Shown here piece after piece: positions 27,320-44,925 of a stretch of DNA of 64,000 bases. The stretch is from Pseudorasbora parva (taxonomy: Eukaryota > Chordata > Actinopteri > Cypriniformes > Gobionidae), in contig NC_090177.1 in NCBI RefSeq assembly GCF_024679245.1, forward strand, positions 27,988,675 to 28,052,674, read 5' to 3'. Under the pieces are notes generated by a model. The model was not told the DNA's origin and made no database searches. It saw nothing but the letters and a program-made list of their open reading frames with translations. Position numbers and translations under genes: made by a program. Each line of letters starts with the position of its first letter. Positions within the stretch are counted from its first letter, which is position 1.

Positions 27320-29410
27320 GTGTTAACAGACATATAGTGTCACCTTGAGAAATCTTTGCCTGCTGGTTAATTTGAAGTATGATGGAAAGTGTTACAAGCC
27401 TCAAAGTTTGCTCTGCCGTGTTATTTTTAACAGCAGATGTTTATACAATTAATACGGAGAACCTGTTGATTAGGGTGATATCTGAAAGTGATATCATTTA
27501 ACGCACACAAATTATAAACCAGAGATTTTTGATCATTTAACTTCTTTAATATAGTGACTTACAACTTCTATCATCACCTCATGAGGGCAGTGCTCATGTA
27601 CATGGTTATTTCACCCCTGTAGCTCATGTTTAATTGGTTAAACTGATGGCGTTACACCTCACACTGTTGTACAACACTCCCCGTTCTCCTCTACACAAAA
27701 CTGCTCTCTGACATTGAGCCAAAAGCATCAGACTATGAGAAGTTCGACACACTTAAACCTCACTAACTCCAGTTACTTTTCTCTCTGCATGAGGCGTCTG
27801 GCTCCAGGACAGCCATATACAACATGTACAACAAAAACAAAAACAATGCAATCCTATAATTTGTATTGCACGCACACACACGCGCGCGCGCATAGGTTCA
27901 CGGTGATGACATGATCTCAACTGACTCTCAGATAAAACACATTCACGTTCACTTCGTCCACCATCTTGGTTGCAGGTGCTTTGATATTATACTTAATACA
28001 ATAGTGAATGACTACCACATTAGCCCCGGAATGCTGAGCAACACGAGACACGTACGCATTAATCACTTATTAGGAATGAACAGGGGCGGGGATGGATGCA
28101 GAGAATGGGCGTTATTGCTTCAACTCTCATGACTTTTCTTCTGCGCATCTCACCAGGGGCGGTTGACATTTAAAGAGAGCATCTCTCCACTCTGTTTTCT
28201 GCAGCAGAAAATCAAATGGCCACCCCTCCTTCTTCTTCTTCCACGCCATTCGTGCACTCGGCCGGGAGTCCTGCGCTACGCCCATTGTTCGACCTTAATT
28301 ACACAGAGCCATATGGATGCAACTCCGTATGTGTGCCAAAAGATGGAGATTTTATACAACTACATGACAGTGAGCACTTACAGTGCGAACACGGCGAAGC
28401 TATCAACCGGATGCATTATGAACACACAAGCACATAAACGCGATGAAGTGGATTAAGAAACGAACAACTAACGCACGCCGCGCGCATTAATCAGTATTTA
28501 TGCGCGAGGATGAGAAGGCAGATCTCCGATTGATCTCGCGGATCAAACGCACACACGATTCCCGTGCCAAAGTGGGCAAACAAACAGGCATCGCTGCGTT
28601 TGTACAAGAGCGCCATATCTGACTGTTTCTCCATCACTTTTTTCCATGTCAACTCCACACACACACTCACACACTCCGCCGGAGCTTCTTCTAACAGCAT
28701 GGACACACTCACACTATCTCTCCAAAACATATCCGCTTGTACCAACTATAAGCCAGCAAACATCTTACTTTAAAGGTTATACAATCATCGATCATACAAG
28801 TGCGATGAGGACAAAATATGAAAATAAAGCGGCACCCTTTAACGCAAAAGCCATTAACCTTGATCTGTAGGGCATCTCTGAATGGGATGATCTAGATATG
28901 TAGTCTACAACATTGGCTAACAAATGATACAATAATACAGGAGAAACATTTATATCATATTTTAACAACTCAACCCATGACTCCAAACCATGAGGTCAGC
29001 TGCATATCTCAAAGATCCCCCTGAAAGATGTTTATTGATAATTAACAAAAACAACTATTTATATCTCATATATGAAGCCAAATGGCGTGATCGTGATTAC
29101 CTGAGTGGGAGAAAATAATAATCCCGAAAGCTGCTCTGACAGACGCGTCTCTCGTCTTCGTCGTGTGTTCAGTACGATGCGAGACAGTTTGGGGTAAAAT
29201 ATCCCATTTATAGATTTTTTCTAAAAGAAAACTAAACTCTACTTCAGTAGTATCCCGATAGATTCAGTGACAGCGGGAAGAGGTTCGGCTCTTCGCTGGT
29301 GCTGCTACGGACGAGCGAGGATCCAGAACGGGGCGGTATGAACGCTACTTGTTTGTAAGCAAAAACATGGCTTCATTTGCCTTTGTCAGCGAGAAAACGT
29401 AATATTGACT
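27320..29410. other. No gene recognised
   Basis: Unique-looking sequence with short CA/CG runs (27870-27893). Only short, low-support reading frames. Confidence 0.4.
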
Positions 29411-29413
29411 TAC

Positions 29414-29485
29414 CTTTCCCTCATGAGCCATTGTCCCCCACCTCCTCCCTCCGCCCTTTGCCATGACATCACGAAAGCTGTAGTA
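29414..29485 (-). other. Candidate upstream exon ending in a strong donor
   Basis: The minus strand shows GAGGGAAAG followed by gtaagtca, a near-perfect donor. The upstream boundary is uncertain: either a weak acceptor (ttactacag, near 29480) or a transcription start. Two in-frame ATGs (VMAKGGGRR, then TMAHEGK) reach the donor in phase 0. Direct joining to the exon at 17136 would therefore keep the MYT1 frame open and add an N-terminal extension. Equally it may be pure 5'UTR. Confidence 0.3.
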
Positions 29486-30264
29486 AAACCTACAACATCG
29501 ATGGGCTGGGCTTTGAATATCCCCCCGCAATAACTTAACGGGCATGTGTACAGCCATGCACACTCTATTTCATACTCTCAGCGCGCGCGTACACGCACAC
29601 GCACACACACACACACACACACACACCGCTCTCTCGAACACCCACACCCCCGCACCTACTACAAGGGATTTATACAAGTTCTCCTTTGTGTCAGAAACAA
29701 GATAATCGTAAAGGTTCTTTAGTGGTCCAGCAAAGAGCCATCTTATTATCAAAGACCATGATAGCTCTCTATGGTTATTGGGTCGGTTATATGGTTCTTT
29801 TGAGATTATTTTTTTTTTTTTGATATTACAATATATGCAGATCAGTAGCCTATATTTGCTTCCCAATCCCTGAAGCACCGTGTGGTTATCAAAAGAACTC
29901 GAGAGTAAAAAGTTCTGAAAAAGGTTCCTCTATCGCATATGCAAGCTTTATTTTTGAGAGTGAGAGAAAAGCGCTGGCGGATAAGTAATGGAGCAAACGC
30001 GTGTTTAAAACATCAAATGCCTCTTATAGTTCAGAGTGCGCGCCGGGTCGCTGTTACTTTAAATTCTAATAGCGTAAGCTGCTTATTTTACGCCCAGTGA
30101 TTAATCTTTAATATTGCACAAAAGCATGCATATGTCGCTGGTGTTATCTGAACCCTCCCTCGACTCTTTCCGAATGGTACTGTCCAGTGCAGTGATTCAC
30201 ACAACACACATTTCATGGGCAATGCTCCACTGGTAAAGTTAGCGGAATATCAGACTACTGCCAC

Positions 30265-30474
<210 letters not shown>

Positions 30475-32499
30475 ACTGCTTCCAAAAGAGTGGGAGGCAA
30501 GAATGTAACTTGGAATGACTCCTAAATGTTGCACACACCGCTGTTGTGCTTTGTTGTTTTGTAACCATTAGTGAAAATGACAACCATTCATTACAAGCCA
30601 TTTGAGAATATTCTCCACAAATGCCACTCTTTATCTTCTGTCTCCATGCTGCACACGGGGGGAATTTTCAAAAAGCCAACCTTCGCCTTTCAGAAATTCT
30701 ATTAAGTTCTTATCTCTTTGCGGCAGGCTCTTTTTTTGCTGTCCCATTGTTATGCATTGGAGCTGAAATCAATCACGAAGTGTCCACGCTGCATCAATAT
30801 GATTTGAGTTGCCTCACTAACCGAGACACAATCCAATAAACAAAAGACAGAATAGAAACCATACGCACCTTAAAATAATAATAAAATAAGTTACACCCCC
30901 CTGCCATAAGTACTCAGAATGAGATTCGCAGCAGCGAGAATGTCTCTCCAGCAGTCTTATTGAAAACTTTGAGAATAAATGGTAGGAGTAAACACGTAAA
31001 ACATCTGCGCTCGGCCGGCCTTCAGGACCCCAGACAGCGCTTTGGCCCAGTACCATGGACAGCGACCCGGAGGAAAAAAAACACCCACCCGGCTGCTTTC
31101 CTCTCCGAGACTTTTTGTCAGAAACATTACGGCTGTGATGTGTTTTAACAGAAATGTTGAAAAGTGAAAGGAAATAATAAGATCCGTGGCAATGTGCAAT
31201 CACGCGGAAAATAAGATGAACAGAAACTGATTAGCGTCGTTAACGTCCAGTAAGGACGACATTTTAAGGGAATTCTTTCAACAGTTTTTGTGCGGAATAT
31301 GCGGTTCCAAATTCGGTTTCCGCGGCTCTAACTTCCAAAAGTGAAACATTTATTTAAAATACTGTTTAAACAAACATTTGTGCTATATACTTAATAAGCA
31401 AAAGAAAAAAAATGTGCTGACGTGATAGATAACGACAGTACAGGCCTACTTATAATGTCAACGCTGCCTACTTTTCTAACTTTATGCCTACTTTTCGCCT
31501 GTGCTATGGTTAAAACTGGTTAAAATCTTATATCAAATATGTAAGGACACCTGTAACATGTTTTCAGTATTATGCATCACAACGTCTGTTTACATTCATT
31601 GAACTCATTTACTTTTTCAGTGTTAAGAGCTTCGTGTTTTTTAAGTGGTCAAAAAAGTATTACTCTATTTTTTTTGCAGGTTGTACCGTTGACACACTTG
31701 CAGTGTGACACCAGAGTGTTTAGGCCTATAACGCATCTACAAATTATATTTTGTAAATTTAAAAGGTAAAAACTAAATTAAAGCTGTTCGGTGTCATTAC
31801 ACAGCATTGTTTTAAAACCTCAATGCATCCAAAACTGTCCAATCGCGTTGCGCCTCCACTGAAAACAATACCCATTCTTTATAGCGCTGTGTCTCTGGAG
31901 CGCATTTAGGATGTCTGTATAAATATTGCATAAGGGAGTCAGCTGAGAGAGGGAGCCGGAGGGGCCCCAAACTCCGCGAATGGCCTTGACAGATGGAACA
32001 AGCTGACAGACAACAACAGAAAGAAAGTTTGAATGCGCCTCTGGGCTGGTATTGTGTCCGCCACAGTCCCCCGGGAAACAAACCGCCCTTTGTCTAAACA
32101 CTTCAACAGCTCTGGAGCTTAAAAAAGGTCTAGACGAGGTTCCTGGAAGTTATGATTTGTATAGATGTTCTATATATAGACCTCAATGCGACAAGCTTTC
32201 AGCACATGCTCAAAGCGACAGAAAGGAGAATGCTAAACTATAACGCCTCATAATAGAGAGTTAAGCTAGTATTCTCCGATAAACACTATTATGTGCGCTT
32301 ATGGTCACAAGAAATACATAGATAATTAAACGCATATTTCCTGAGATAAAACACGGTTCATATTAAGGCTAATAAGATCAAATAAATGCTTATACACTGC
32401 TAAATCTCGTATACTAGCAGTCTAGACAAGTTTTTAGACACCTGTTAGTCAATCATTCTCGACGTGTACAGTTAAAACACCCAAATAGGAGACAGCGAA

Positions 32500-32760
32500 G
32501 TTTAACTGACCTAAGAAAGTCCCACACAGCTTCATTGTTGCGGCTCCGAGTTTCCCATAAGCGTCTGGCAAGTCCTGAGAAAGTAAACTTGAGCGGAAAA
32601 GTTGAGGACAAAATTACTACAACTTCTCTTTGAAAGGCGCGAGGGAGGGTGCCGGTTGACGTCAGAGTCCCGCACAGCCAATCAGAGACCAGCATGCGGG
32701 TATTTGTATCCTACCTCCGCGAAACTCTAAGCCAATGAAAACAATTGTCTTCAGTTCTCA
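32500..32760 (-). promoter_or_regulatory. Promoter-like segment with CRE and CCAAT boxes plus a possible first-exon donor
   Basis: A palindromic CRE (TGACGTCA) lies at 32657-32664 and CCAAT boxes at 32678-32682 and 32732-32736, in a GC-richer island. Downstream on the minus strand a donor (TTCTTAG, gtcagt) falls at 32511/32510, so a noncoding first exon of about 130 nt is possible. This is compatible with a distal myt1 promoter. The direction and target gene are inferred, and no TATA box is evident. Confidence 0.35.
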
Positions 32761-33145
32761 ACAACAAAAGCCTGTAGAATGCCAACAGAAGGGACTACCG
32801 GCAGCTGTGCGCTTTCAGCTCAGGAAGTTTCTCAACAATGCTATGGGGGGAAGAAAAACTAACTAACAAACTAGCTATAACACACTTCAGAAAAGTTTTG
32901 GTGAATTTGACAGTACTGACAGTGAAACTCTGTTCATATTAAAAACCTGCATATTGTAATTTGTTACAGCCTATATTGAAATATTAATATGTCTATTTAA
33001 GTTCATTTTCAGAAACATAATCACACATCACACTCAAACATAGGCTACTCGTCTTCCTCATAATATTCATAGGTAAGTTTTTTCCTATCCTCTGGATATG
33101 GATGACATTTATTCTGGCATTTACCAATACCAACACTTTAACAAT

Positions 33146-33350
33146 GGCAACACTTTACAATAAGGTCCCATTTGTTAACGTTAGTTAATGAATAACTCAC
33201 ATTAACTAACGAGCAATACAGTATTTATTAATCTTTCTTAATATTAATTAATAAAAATGCAAATGTTCATTGTTTGTGGTGCATTAACAAATACAACTTT
33301 TGAACTTAATAATGGATTAATAAATGTTGAAATTAAAATCAATTAAGGTA
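33146..33350. mobile_element. 'acactttacaataaggt' MITE fragment
   Basis: Starts acactttacaataaggtcc, has characteristic 'ttaacgttagttaatg' words, and ends 'acaaatacaacttttg'. It is flanked by a TA array at 33350-33434. Confidence 0.5.
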
Positions 33351-33361
33351 TATATATATAT

Positions 33362-33434
<73 letters not shown>
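33350..33434. repeat. (TA)n microsatellite
   Basis: TA units with one GG interruption near 33362. Confidence 0.95.
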
Positions 33435-33436
<2 letters not shown>

Positions 33437-33439
33437 AAA

Positions 33440-35140
33440 GTCACGTTAAAACTTCAAAAACTAGTGTGCTTGTTTACTAAGAAGACAACATGAAATATGA
33501 CACAAGCGGTTAAGAAAACAATTAATTTATCAAGGTAAATATGTGCATAATTTGTAAACAAACCATAATTTTTTTTTACAAATATACATATAATTATATA
33601 AAACATTCTATATAATTGTGTGTATTCAGGATACAATATTAGCTATGCAATTATTATTATTATAGTATATAATAATATATAGTGGGAAAAAAGGAGGCCA
33701 ATTGATGTTTAAAATCACTTTCCATTACAGAATGATATTAAACACAACAGGCCAGATGTGCTGGAAATGACACTGTGGTCGAAATGAGTGACTTACAAAA
33801 AAGACTATTCTCCTGTGATGTGTGTATTAGCACTGTTAGCAGCCAGATTGTTAGAGGAGTCATTTAAGCCTGCAGAAACACCCACATGTGTGAGCCTAAA
33901 TGTGTGTAAGTGAGGCATTTAGAAAAAGCCTATTCTGTGGCCCTTTGAATTTCATCTTTATGGGGCATTAAGAGAAAACCTGTGTATTAGTTCACAGTCA
34001 AGATTTAAACCGCAACAAAACTGTGGGAAACATAAAGCAGCCCAAGAGCGAGGATCGTCTGTTTTTCAATGGAATTACGACTCCTCCTTGGGGCCAAAAA
34101 TTCTCCCTTCCTAATTCGCTCATTCGTTTCTTGCACTCTGTTACATCATTGACACATACCTCTCCTTCAAATGTGAAGCACCCGCGCACCCAAAACAAAC
34201 AAAGTCCAGCAAATAGATGTCTGAATCGAGTGAGAGGGAAATGAGCAGCATAAGTGAAGGGTGTGGAAGTCCCCCAGTGGGTTTGGCAGGGTCTGGGCTC
34301 TTCTTTAGCAGATGGCTCCTCTGATAATCGTGTCCTCTCTAGGCCCATCTCCATGCCCCGACTCCGCGTTGCCATGGCGAGGGGGCCGGCAGAGAACATG
34401 TAATGCATTTGCTGCTTATTAAATTTGCCTTCTGACAAAGAGAGGCTCTCACTTAAAAATGAGTGCAGGCCCGGGCAGAGAAAAGAGCAGGCCCGATTCT
34501 CTTTATCATAGACTGCCAGACGCCCTGCTGTATTCTTCCACTACGGCATACACTCATTGACCTATTAACTTTGCGGCTGCCTCCTCCCCCCTCGCTTATG
34601 AAGGTCTGCGCGCCCCCCCCTTTCGGGCTTCTGGGGAGTGAGGGTCTGTGCACCCCTTTGCCTGTGACCCCCCCGACCTGTCGACATCATTGCTGCGCAT
34701 GAGAGAGAGTTGGAGAGGCCGCCGCTGAACCGTGATGTGCCCTACAGCTGTCTGCGCAGCACAAAAAGAAAAGAAAAAGACAAGAAAGAAGTGAACGCAT
34801 GCACAAACAGCCTGGAAAGTGCACGAGTATGAGCGAGTGATGGGGAGCCAAACGTGAAAAGCAGGGCTGTACAGATGACTCAGAGTCGCTGAGGCTGAGA
34901 ACGGGAATAATGCTGATTAACTGCTGTCTAAGAAGCGTGACGCTGAACGTGTGGATACACAGAGGGGAAGTGAGAGCACTGATCAATTAAACTAGACTAA
35001 CATTTCTGATGGTTAGAACATTTGAAACAGGCCCATATAAAACCACACCAAATATGACGCAATAACTTTTTTTTTGTGTGTGATTTTGATAATTCAGATG
35101 GAAATCAAAAACTTTTAAATAAAACTTATAGTTGAGACTC
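33440..35140. other. No gene recognised; GC-richer unique block at 34030-34760
   Basis: Only short, unsupported reading frames. The block at 34030-34760 is repeat-poor and could be a regulatory element. Confidence 0.35.
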
Positions 35141-35149
35141 CAAATTAAA

Positions 35150-37043
<1,894 letters not shown>

Positions 37044-37189
37044 GGATGGATGACAGGTAATCATTATTGTTGTCCATTTTTTAAATGTATCATTAACATA
37101 CAATATTACAATTATGATTTATTTTTCTCAAGATGCCTACAGGACAAGATAAATAAATAAAAGTCCTTCCCCCTTCATACGCAAATACA

Positions 37190-37960
37190 TGCTAAAAAAA
37201 ACAAGTTTAGCTTTTGTTTCAGTCCCATGTCCATCACTGTCAATTCATTTCCCCCGAAATGCTTACAGCGTAAAATGCCTTTATTTGCCCCAACCTTTGC
37301 AGAATCCCTCCTCCTTCACAGGCGCATTCATTCACACTCACACAACCCAGTGTGGTCTGGGTGCCAGCCTACATGATCGTCATCCCCAATCTCACAGCAT
37401 CGGGTTTGGAACCCCAGCGCCAGTCAGAGAAGGGTCAGAGGTGCCAGAGGGCACAGAGCCACAGTCTGTCTGCCCCCCCCCCCCCACCCGCACTCTCTCT
37501 CTCGCTAGGACATGTATTTCTCCACCACCCCCAAAACCACTTTTCCTCCTCTCTCGCCCCTCCCCTCCCTTCCCTCCCCTGTCCGCAGCAAGCCGAATGG
37601 CTGGGTGATGAGTAAACACAGACAGAGCTCCGCAAGCACGGCCCGGCTTGCTGCCTCATTACAATCACAAAGAGCTGCCACACTTTTGGGTGGAGCCTGT
37701 GGCCGCGGGAGGCTCTGGGGCCTTTAAGTGAGTGGCATACTTAATAGGCTTTGTGTAGGAGAAGAAAAGAGAGTGAAAGGGGAGAGAAAGAGAGCAGGCC
37801 CAGCTGTCACGGCACACTAGATATCAGTCTGCCACAGAAGCACTCTTCCACTTTTTACCCCTCCCTTTTTTTTTTCTTTTGCTGAGGTAAGGTTTTAGAA
37901 GCACAGGAAACCGAGCGTCTGAAGGGAAAAAAAGAAAAGACATGAACACATATGTGCTCC
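37190..37960. other. Unique GC-richer block, no gene
   Basis: Contains C- and CT-rich runs; reading frames are low-complexity. Confidence 0.35.
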
Positions 37961-37968
37961 CCCCATGC

Positions 37969-40215
<2,247 letters not shown>

Positions 40216-40219
40216 AAAA

Positions 40220-40308
<89 letters not shown>
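40216..40308. repeat. Poly-A joined to (TA)n
   Basis: About 21 A, then about 36 TA units. Confidence 0.95.
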
Positions 40309-40314
<6 letters not shown>

Positions 40315-41039
40315 TTTTTTTGTCATGCCCATAAAGCACAGCGGATTGGAATGGATATGAATGGTTAAGAAAACGTTCTCAAACTCTAAAGTTGTATATC
40401 CCATGAAATACAACACACTCTGTATCACCATGACCCCCTAAACCCCCCATTGCTCCTCCACCTCCTTCCGCCGCACTACTCCAGACAGAACAGAGGAAGA
40501 ATTAAGACAAGAGTGAGTGAAAGTGTGAATGAAAGGGGGACACCTGGAGCAGGACCCTGTAGAGCTCTACAGTGAGGGGTATTGTAGACTAATAACAGGG
40601 CCGCAGTGCGCGTGTGTAAGTGTGTGGTTGCCTAGGTAACGGGACTCAGCTGATTGTAGGGTTATGGGTTGTGGAGGGGGTACTTGTTTGGAAAGCATCT
40701 GTATGCAAATGTCATTATGGTATAGAGATGTTTGGAGAGGCCACCGAGAGAAGAAAGGGGGACAGAGAGATGAATGGATGGAAGGACCGATGGACGGATA
40801 GTATCTACAGAAAATCTCCACTGACGGTTGCTGCTGGTTGCAATCTAATCCCATCAAGAAAATAAGACACTTCACTTAAAAGGCCTCATACAGCATCATA
40901 TTAGCAGACATCTGAAAAGATATTATAACAATATCTGAATCTTGCATTATGAAGCTCCATTTATCTATGAGGCACTGCCTCATAAAGAGTAACTGAATGT
41001 TATATCAGGCATAAGACCTAGAGTTGGTTCCGAGTCCAC

Positions 41040-41150
41040 CTTCTCAAGTCAGAGACATTTATTAATGCCATCAAATGCATCTAATAAATCAGTTATTTTT
41101 AGTGAATCAAAAACATAAAGCATTATTAGTGTAGTCGAATTTTGTGCATC
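41040..41150. repeat. Outlying unit of the 42-43 kb minisatellite
   Basis: 'aaatcagttatttttagtga' followed by 'aaaaacataaagcattatta' matches the array units. It is separated from them by the MITE at 41191-42116. Confidence 0.7.
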
Positions 41151-41190
41151 CTATAGTGTGCATCCTATATAGTATGTGACATTAGTAATA

Positions 41191-42116
41191 TGTGACCATG
41201 GACCAAAAAATCAGTCATAAGGGTCCACTTTCTGATAGAGATTTATACATCAGAGATTTATACATCATCTAGCAATACATAAATAAGCTTTCCATTGATG
41301 TAGGGTTTGTTAGGATAATATTAGGCTGAGATACAACTATTAGAAAATCTTAGCCTAGAAATCTAGACGCACCCTAGTGGCAGCAAATTTAATCTGCCGC
41401 GAGTGTCGTCTAGCAACTCTCAATACACTTCTGAGCTGTACACGCCAAACTCTGGTTGGGCCAATCACATCGTGTATAGAGTCAGTGGGCGGGGCTTAAC
41501 ATAATGACGGCCGAGTTGCGTTTGCGTGCTTCTAGTGAACACAGAAACTGGCGAACGGCGGCGGTCTTTCGAATCAGCTTTGACCGCGACTCTGGAAGAC
41601 TTGGAGTTAAGCTTTTCTCTGAGAAAAGAACAAAGAACGGCGACTGAAGTCATTCTTAAAAAGGGAAGATGTGTTCAGAGTTTTGCCGACCGGATACGGC
41701 GAATGTTTAATCTGTCAAAGAACTCTGCTTTACCTTCGTTGCTCTAGTTGGTTGTAGCGCTATCCTATCACGTGCAGAGGGAGTTTGAAAGACAACTGTT
41801 TATCCCGCCCCTCGGATTGAGCCCTGTCTATGGTGAGTTTCCAGACCAAACATCTTGATGTGGGTCTGGCTTGTCAGGCTAAGAAAATCTAATATCTAAA
41901 TCTAAATATGTGGGGGGGAAAAATCAAAATATTGAAAAAAATCACCTTTAAAATGAAGTCCTTATAGCAACACATATTTTATTTACTTTACATAATATCC
42001 TAATGATTTTTGGCATAAAAGACCAATTGATAATTTTGGCCCATACAATGTATTGTTGGCTATTGGCACAAATATACCTGTGCAACTTATGACTGGTTTT
42101 GTGGTCCAGGATCACA
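41191..42116. mobile_element. tgtgaccatgg MITE, split by a 532-bp element
   Basis: Ends tgtgaccatggacc and ggtccaggatcaca, with TA on both sides. The body matches the copies at 21 and 27 kb. It is interrupted at 41351-41882. Confidence 0.8.
41351..41882 (+). mobile_element. 532-bp hAT-like non-autonomous element with a decayed helicase fragment
   Basis: Flanked by an exact 8-bp duplication GAAAATCT (41343-41350 and 41883-41890). Ends tagcctagaaatctagac and, reverse-complemented, ttagcctgacaagccagac. An 8-bp duplication fits hAT-type insertion. Inside, 41526-41664 reads LEDLELSFSLRKEQRTA; after a one-base frame shift at about 41665 it reads EDVFRVLPTGYGECLICQ. That looks like a broken helicase motif I (TGYGKS in RecQ-type proteins), with the Lys replaced. 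Confidence 0.65.
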
Positions 42117-42129
42117 TATTAGATACTAT

Positions 42130-43265
42130 TTAGGGTGGATATTATGCACATTGGGATGCAGGGCAAATGCATCTAATAAATCAGTTATTTTAAATGAATG
42201 AGAATCAAACTAAATGATCATTGTCGTCAAACAATTCTGAACAAATCAATCAGTTCTTTTTAGTGAATCAGAATCAAACAATGTTATAACTGTAGTCAAA
42301 TCCTGAACAAATGCCTAATGAATCAGTTTTTTTTAGTGAATCAAAAACATAAAGCATGATTAGTGTAGTTAAATCCTAAACGAATGCCTAAAAAATCAGT
42401 TCCTTTTATTCAATCAGAATCAAACAATGTGATCATTGTCATCAAATCCTGAACAAATTAATAATTTTTTTTTAGTGAATCAAAAACATAAAGCATGATT
42501 CGTGTAGTTGTATTCTGAACAAATGCATCTAATGGATCAATTCTTTTTAGTGAATCAGAATCAAACAACGTGATCATTGTAGTCGAATTTTGAACTAATT
42601 AATCTAATGAATCAGTTATTTTTAGTGAATCTGAATCAAACTAAATGATCATTGTCGTTAAAATCTGAACAAATGAATAAGTTCTTTTTAGTGAATCAGA
42701 ATCAAACAACATGAGAACTAGTCAAATCCTCAACAAATGCCTAATGAATCATTTTTAGTGAATCAAAAACAAAGCGTGATTAGTGTAGTTGTATTCTGAA
42801 CAAAAGCATCTAATGAATCATTTCTTTTTAGTGTATCAGAATCAAACAGCGTGATCATTGTAGTCAAATTCTGAACTAATGAATCTAATGAATCAGTTTT
42901 TTTAGTAAATCTGAATCAAACTAAATGATCATTGTCGTTAAATTCTGAACAAATGAATCAGTTCTTTTTAGTGAATCAGAATCAAACAATGTGATAACTA
43001 GTCAAATCCTGAACAAATGCCAAATTAATCATTTTTTTAGTGAATCAAAACATAAAGGTTGATTAGTGTAGTTGAATCCTAAACACATATGGCTAATGAA
43101 TCAGTTCCTTTTAGTGAATCAGAATCAAACAATGACCATCATCGTCAAATCCTGAACAAATTAATCAGTTCTTTTTAGTGAATCAAAAACATAAATCATG
43201 ATTAGTGTAGTTGAATCCTGAACAAATGCATTTAATGAATCAGTTCTTTTTAGTTAATTAAAAGT
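42130..43265. repeat. Minisatellite, ~72-bp units with higher-order order
   Basis: About 15 units containing 'ctttttagtgaatca'. Two main types alternate: one with 'aaaaacataaagcatgatta', the other with 'gaatcaaacaatgtgatca' and variants ('aaactaaatgatcattgtcg'). The latter variant recurs 283 bp apart (about 42620 and 42903). Confidence 0.85.
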
Positions 43266-44925
43266 ATGCTTGTGTTTCATGAACAAGGCCTGTTTTAGTT
43301 GCTATTGTGTATTTTTTTTTCCATTTATCCCACCTATGGAAGTAAACGGCGAAATTAAATAAACATTGTCCTTTTATGACTCCGCTAATCTCTGCCAAAT
43401 TCATTTGATGTTCCTACGCGCAATAGATAAAAACCATATGCAACCAATACCTTTGCCACTAATTGAAGCAATGATATTTTCTCCAGTGCAGCTACAAATG
43501 CTAATAACGTGTAGCAGCTTTTAATAACTCTTAATACAAGGAAGATTTGTATAGAGCGAGTCATTACCTAACAGCTTTTTTCATCCGCGATAGCTATTTA
43601 ATGACAGGTAGCCGAAAGAGGCTTTTTTGCTCCTTACGAGGAAAAGAAAGTAGCTGCATGCAATAAAAGCGCTGACGTAAATAGTTTTACACACACTTTT
43701 AATGAAATCCTTTAGTGAGATGTATCTCCACAGAGAATGAAGGGAAAGAGAAAGACAGCAGTGTTTTTTTTTTATGTGCTGCTCTCACTTAATGTACTCA
43801 GTAGCAGTGCCTGATGGGTAATTACAATAGTCACAACACAGATGGGGGGCATGTGTCACCATGGCCTTAAGCACGTCGGCCAGATGAATAAGCGATGACA
43901 CACTCCTGAATGCCTATTTCCCCGTAACAAACGGGCAACATCATTAAAATCTACACTTGGAAAACACATCTCGTCCTCTTCCTGCCCTCCATTAACATAG
44001 TCTGACTCTTTATATTTGTATTTCTCCTCACATTTACCCTTTGTTCGGTTCTTCCTCCAAAAAAATCCCCTCTCGCTTCTTTTGACAAAATCTCGACACC
44101 GGACACCGGATGCAGGTATTGCACAGACGGATTTGCCCTCTCTCTCTTTTTGCATCCTTCTCATCAAAGCTTTTGTCCAGGTTAAGGTCTTAAGACAGTC
44201 AGAAAGAGAGAGAGAGAGACTTTTGAATAATTCATGGTGGCCTATAATGAAGCGCGGTCCACTCTTTAAAGTGTTTGGTGTGTAATGGAGTTTCAGACAC
44301 ACAGCTATCATTTTCTCTTAATGGCGCTTTCTGGGCTGCTTGCTGTGACCCTCTCCGCACATACACACACACGTGCACGCACACACCAGCAAAGGCGATT
44401 ACCGACAGCTGCTGGAGTTTCGAAGTGGCCAAAGTGGGCAATTTTCTCAATGCCATTTAAACAACAAACACAGCAGCGTGTTTAAAGAGAAGAGCGGATG
44501 GTGGGGGGTGAGAACCGAGGAGTTTGAGGGAGAGAAGGTAATGTCGGCCATTGTAATTCAGGACGAGTCAGTAAGCGCGCGTAGCGGGGGGTTCATTAGG
44601 AGAACTCCAGGTTGAGTGTGTAGATGTTCACATCTGGCCTGAAGTTGACTGCATCCTGTGCACAAGCTGCTCGGTGTTCGTATCTCTGTGATTCATTCGC
44701 CATGTAGCTACGTGTTCGGTCCATGTGTGACAGCAACATGGAATAATTATACTTCCCACTGCTTTATAGTCAACACGAAATGGTGTTAGCAACCCATTTT
44801 ACTTCTGTGATGTGACGTTTCTGAATGCAAGAGGATATTCCAAAACAATTTCTGAATTAAAATAAATCTTTTTTTTAATTTTTTAATAGTATTTATTTAG
44901 TATATACTTATATATACTATCCCTA
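43266..44925. other. Unique, repeat-poor; no gene
   Basis: Moderate GC content with no supported coding sequence. Possible conserved noncoding sequence. Confidence 0.35.

Noticed and set aside
42130..43265. Possible CRISPR-like repeat-spacer array
   Set aside because: The genome is eukaryotic; units are contiguous diverged tandem repeats without unique spacers.
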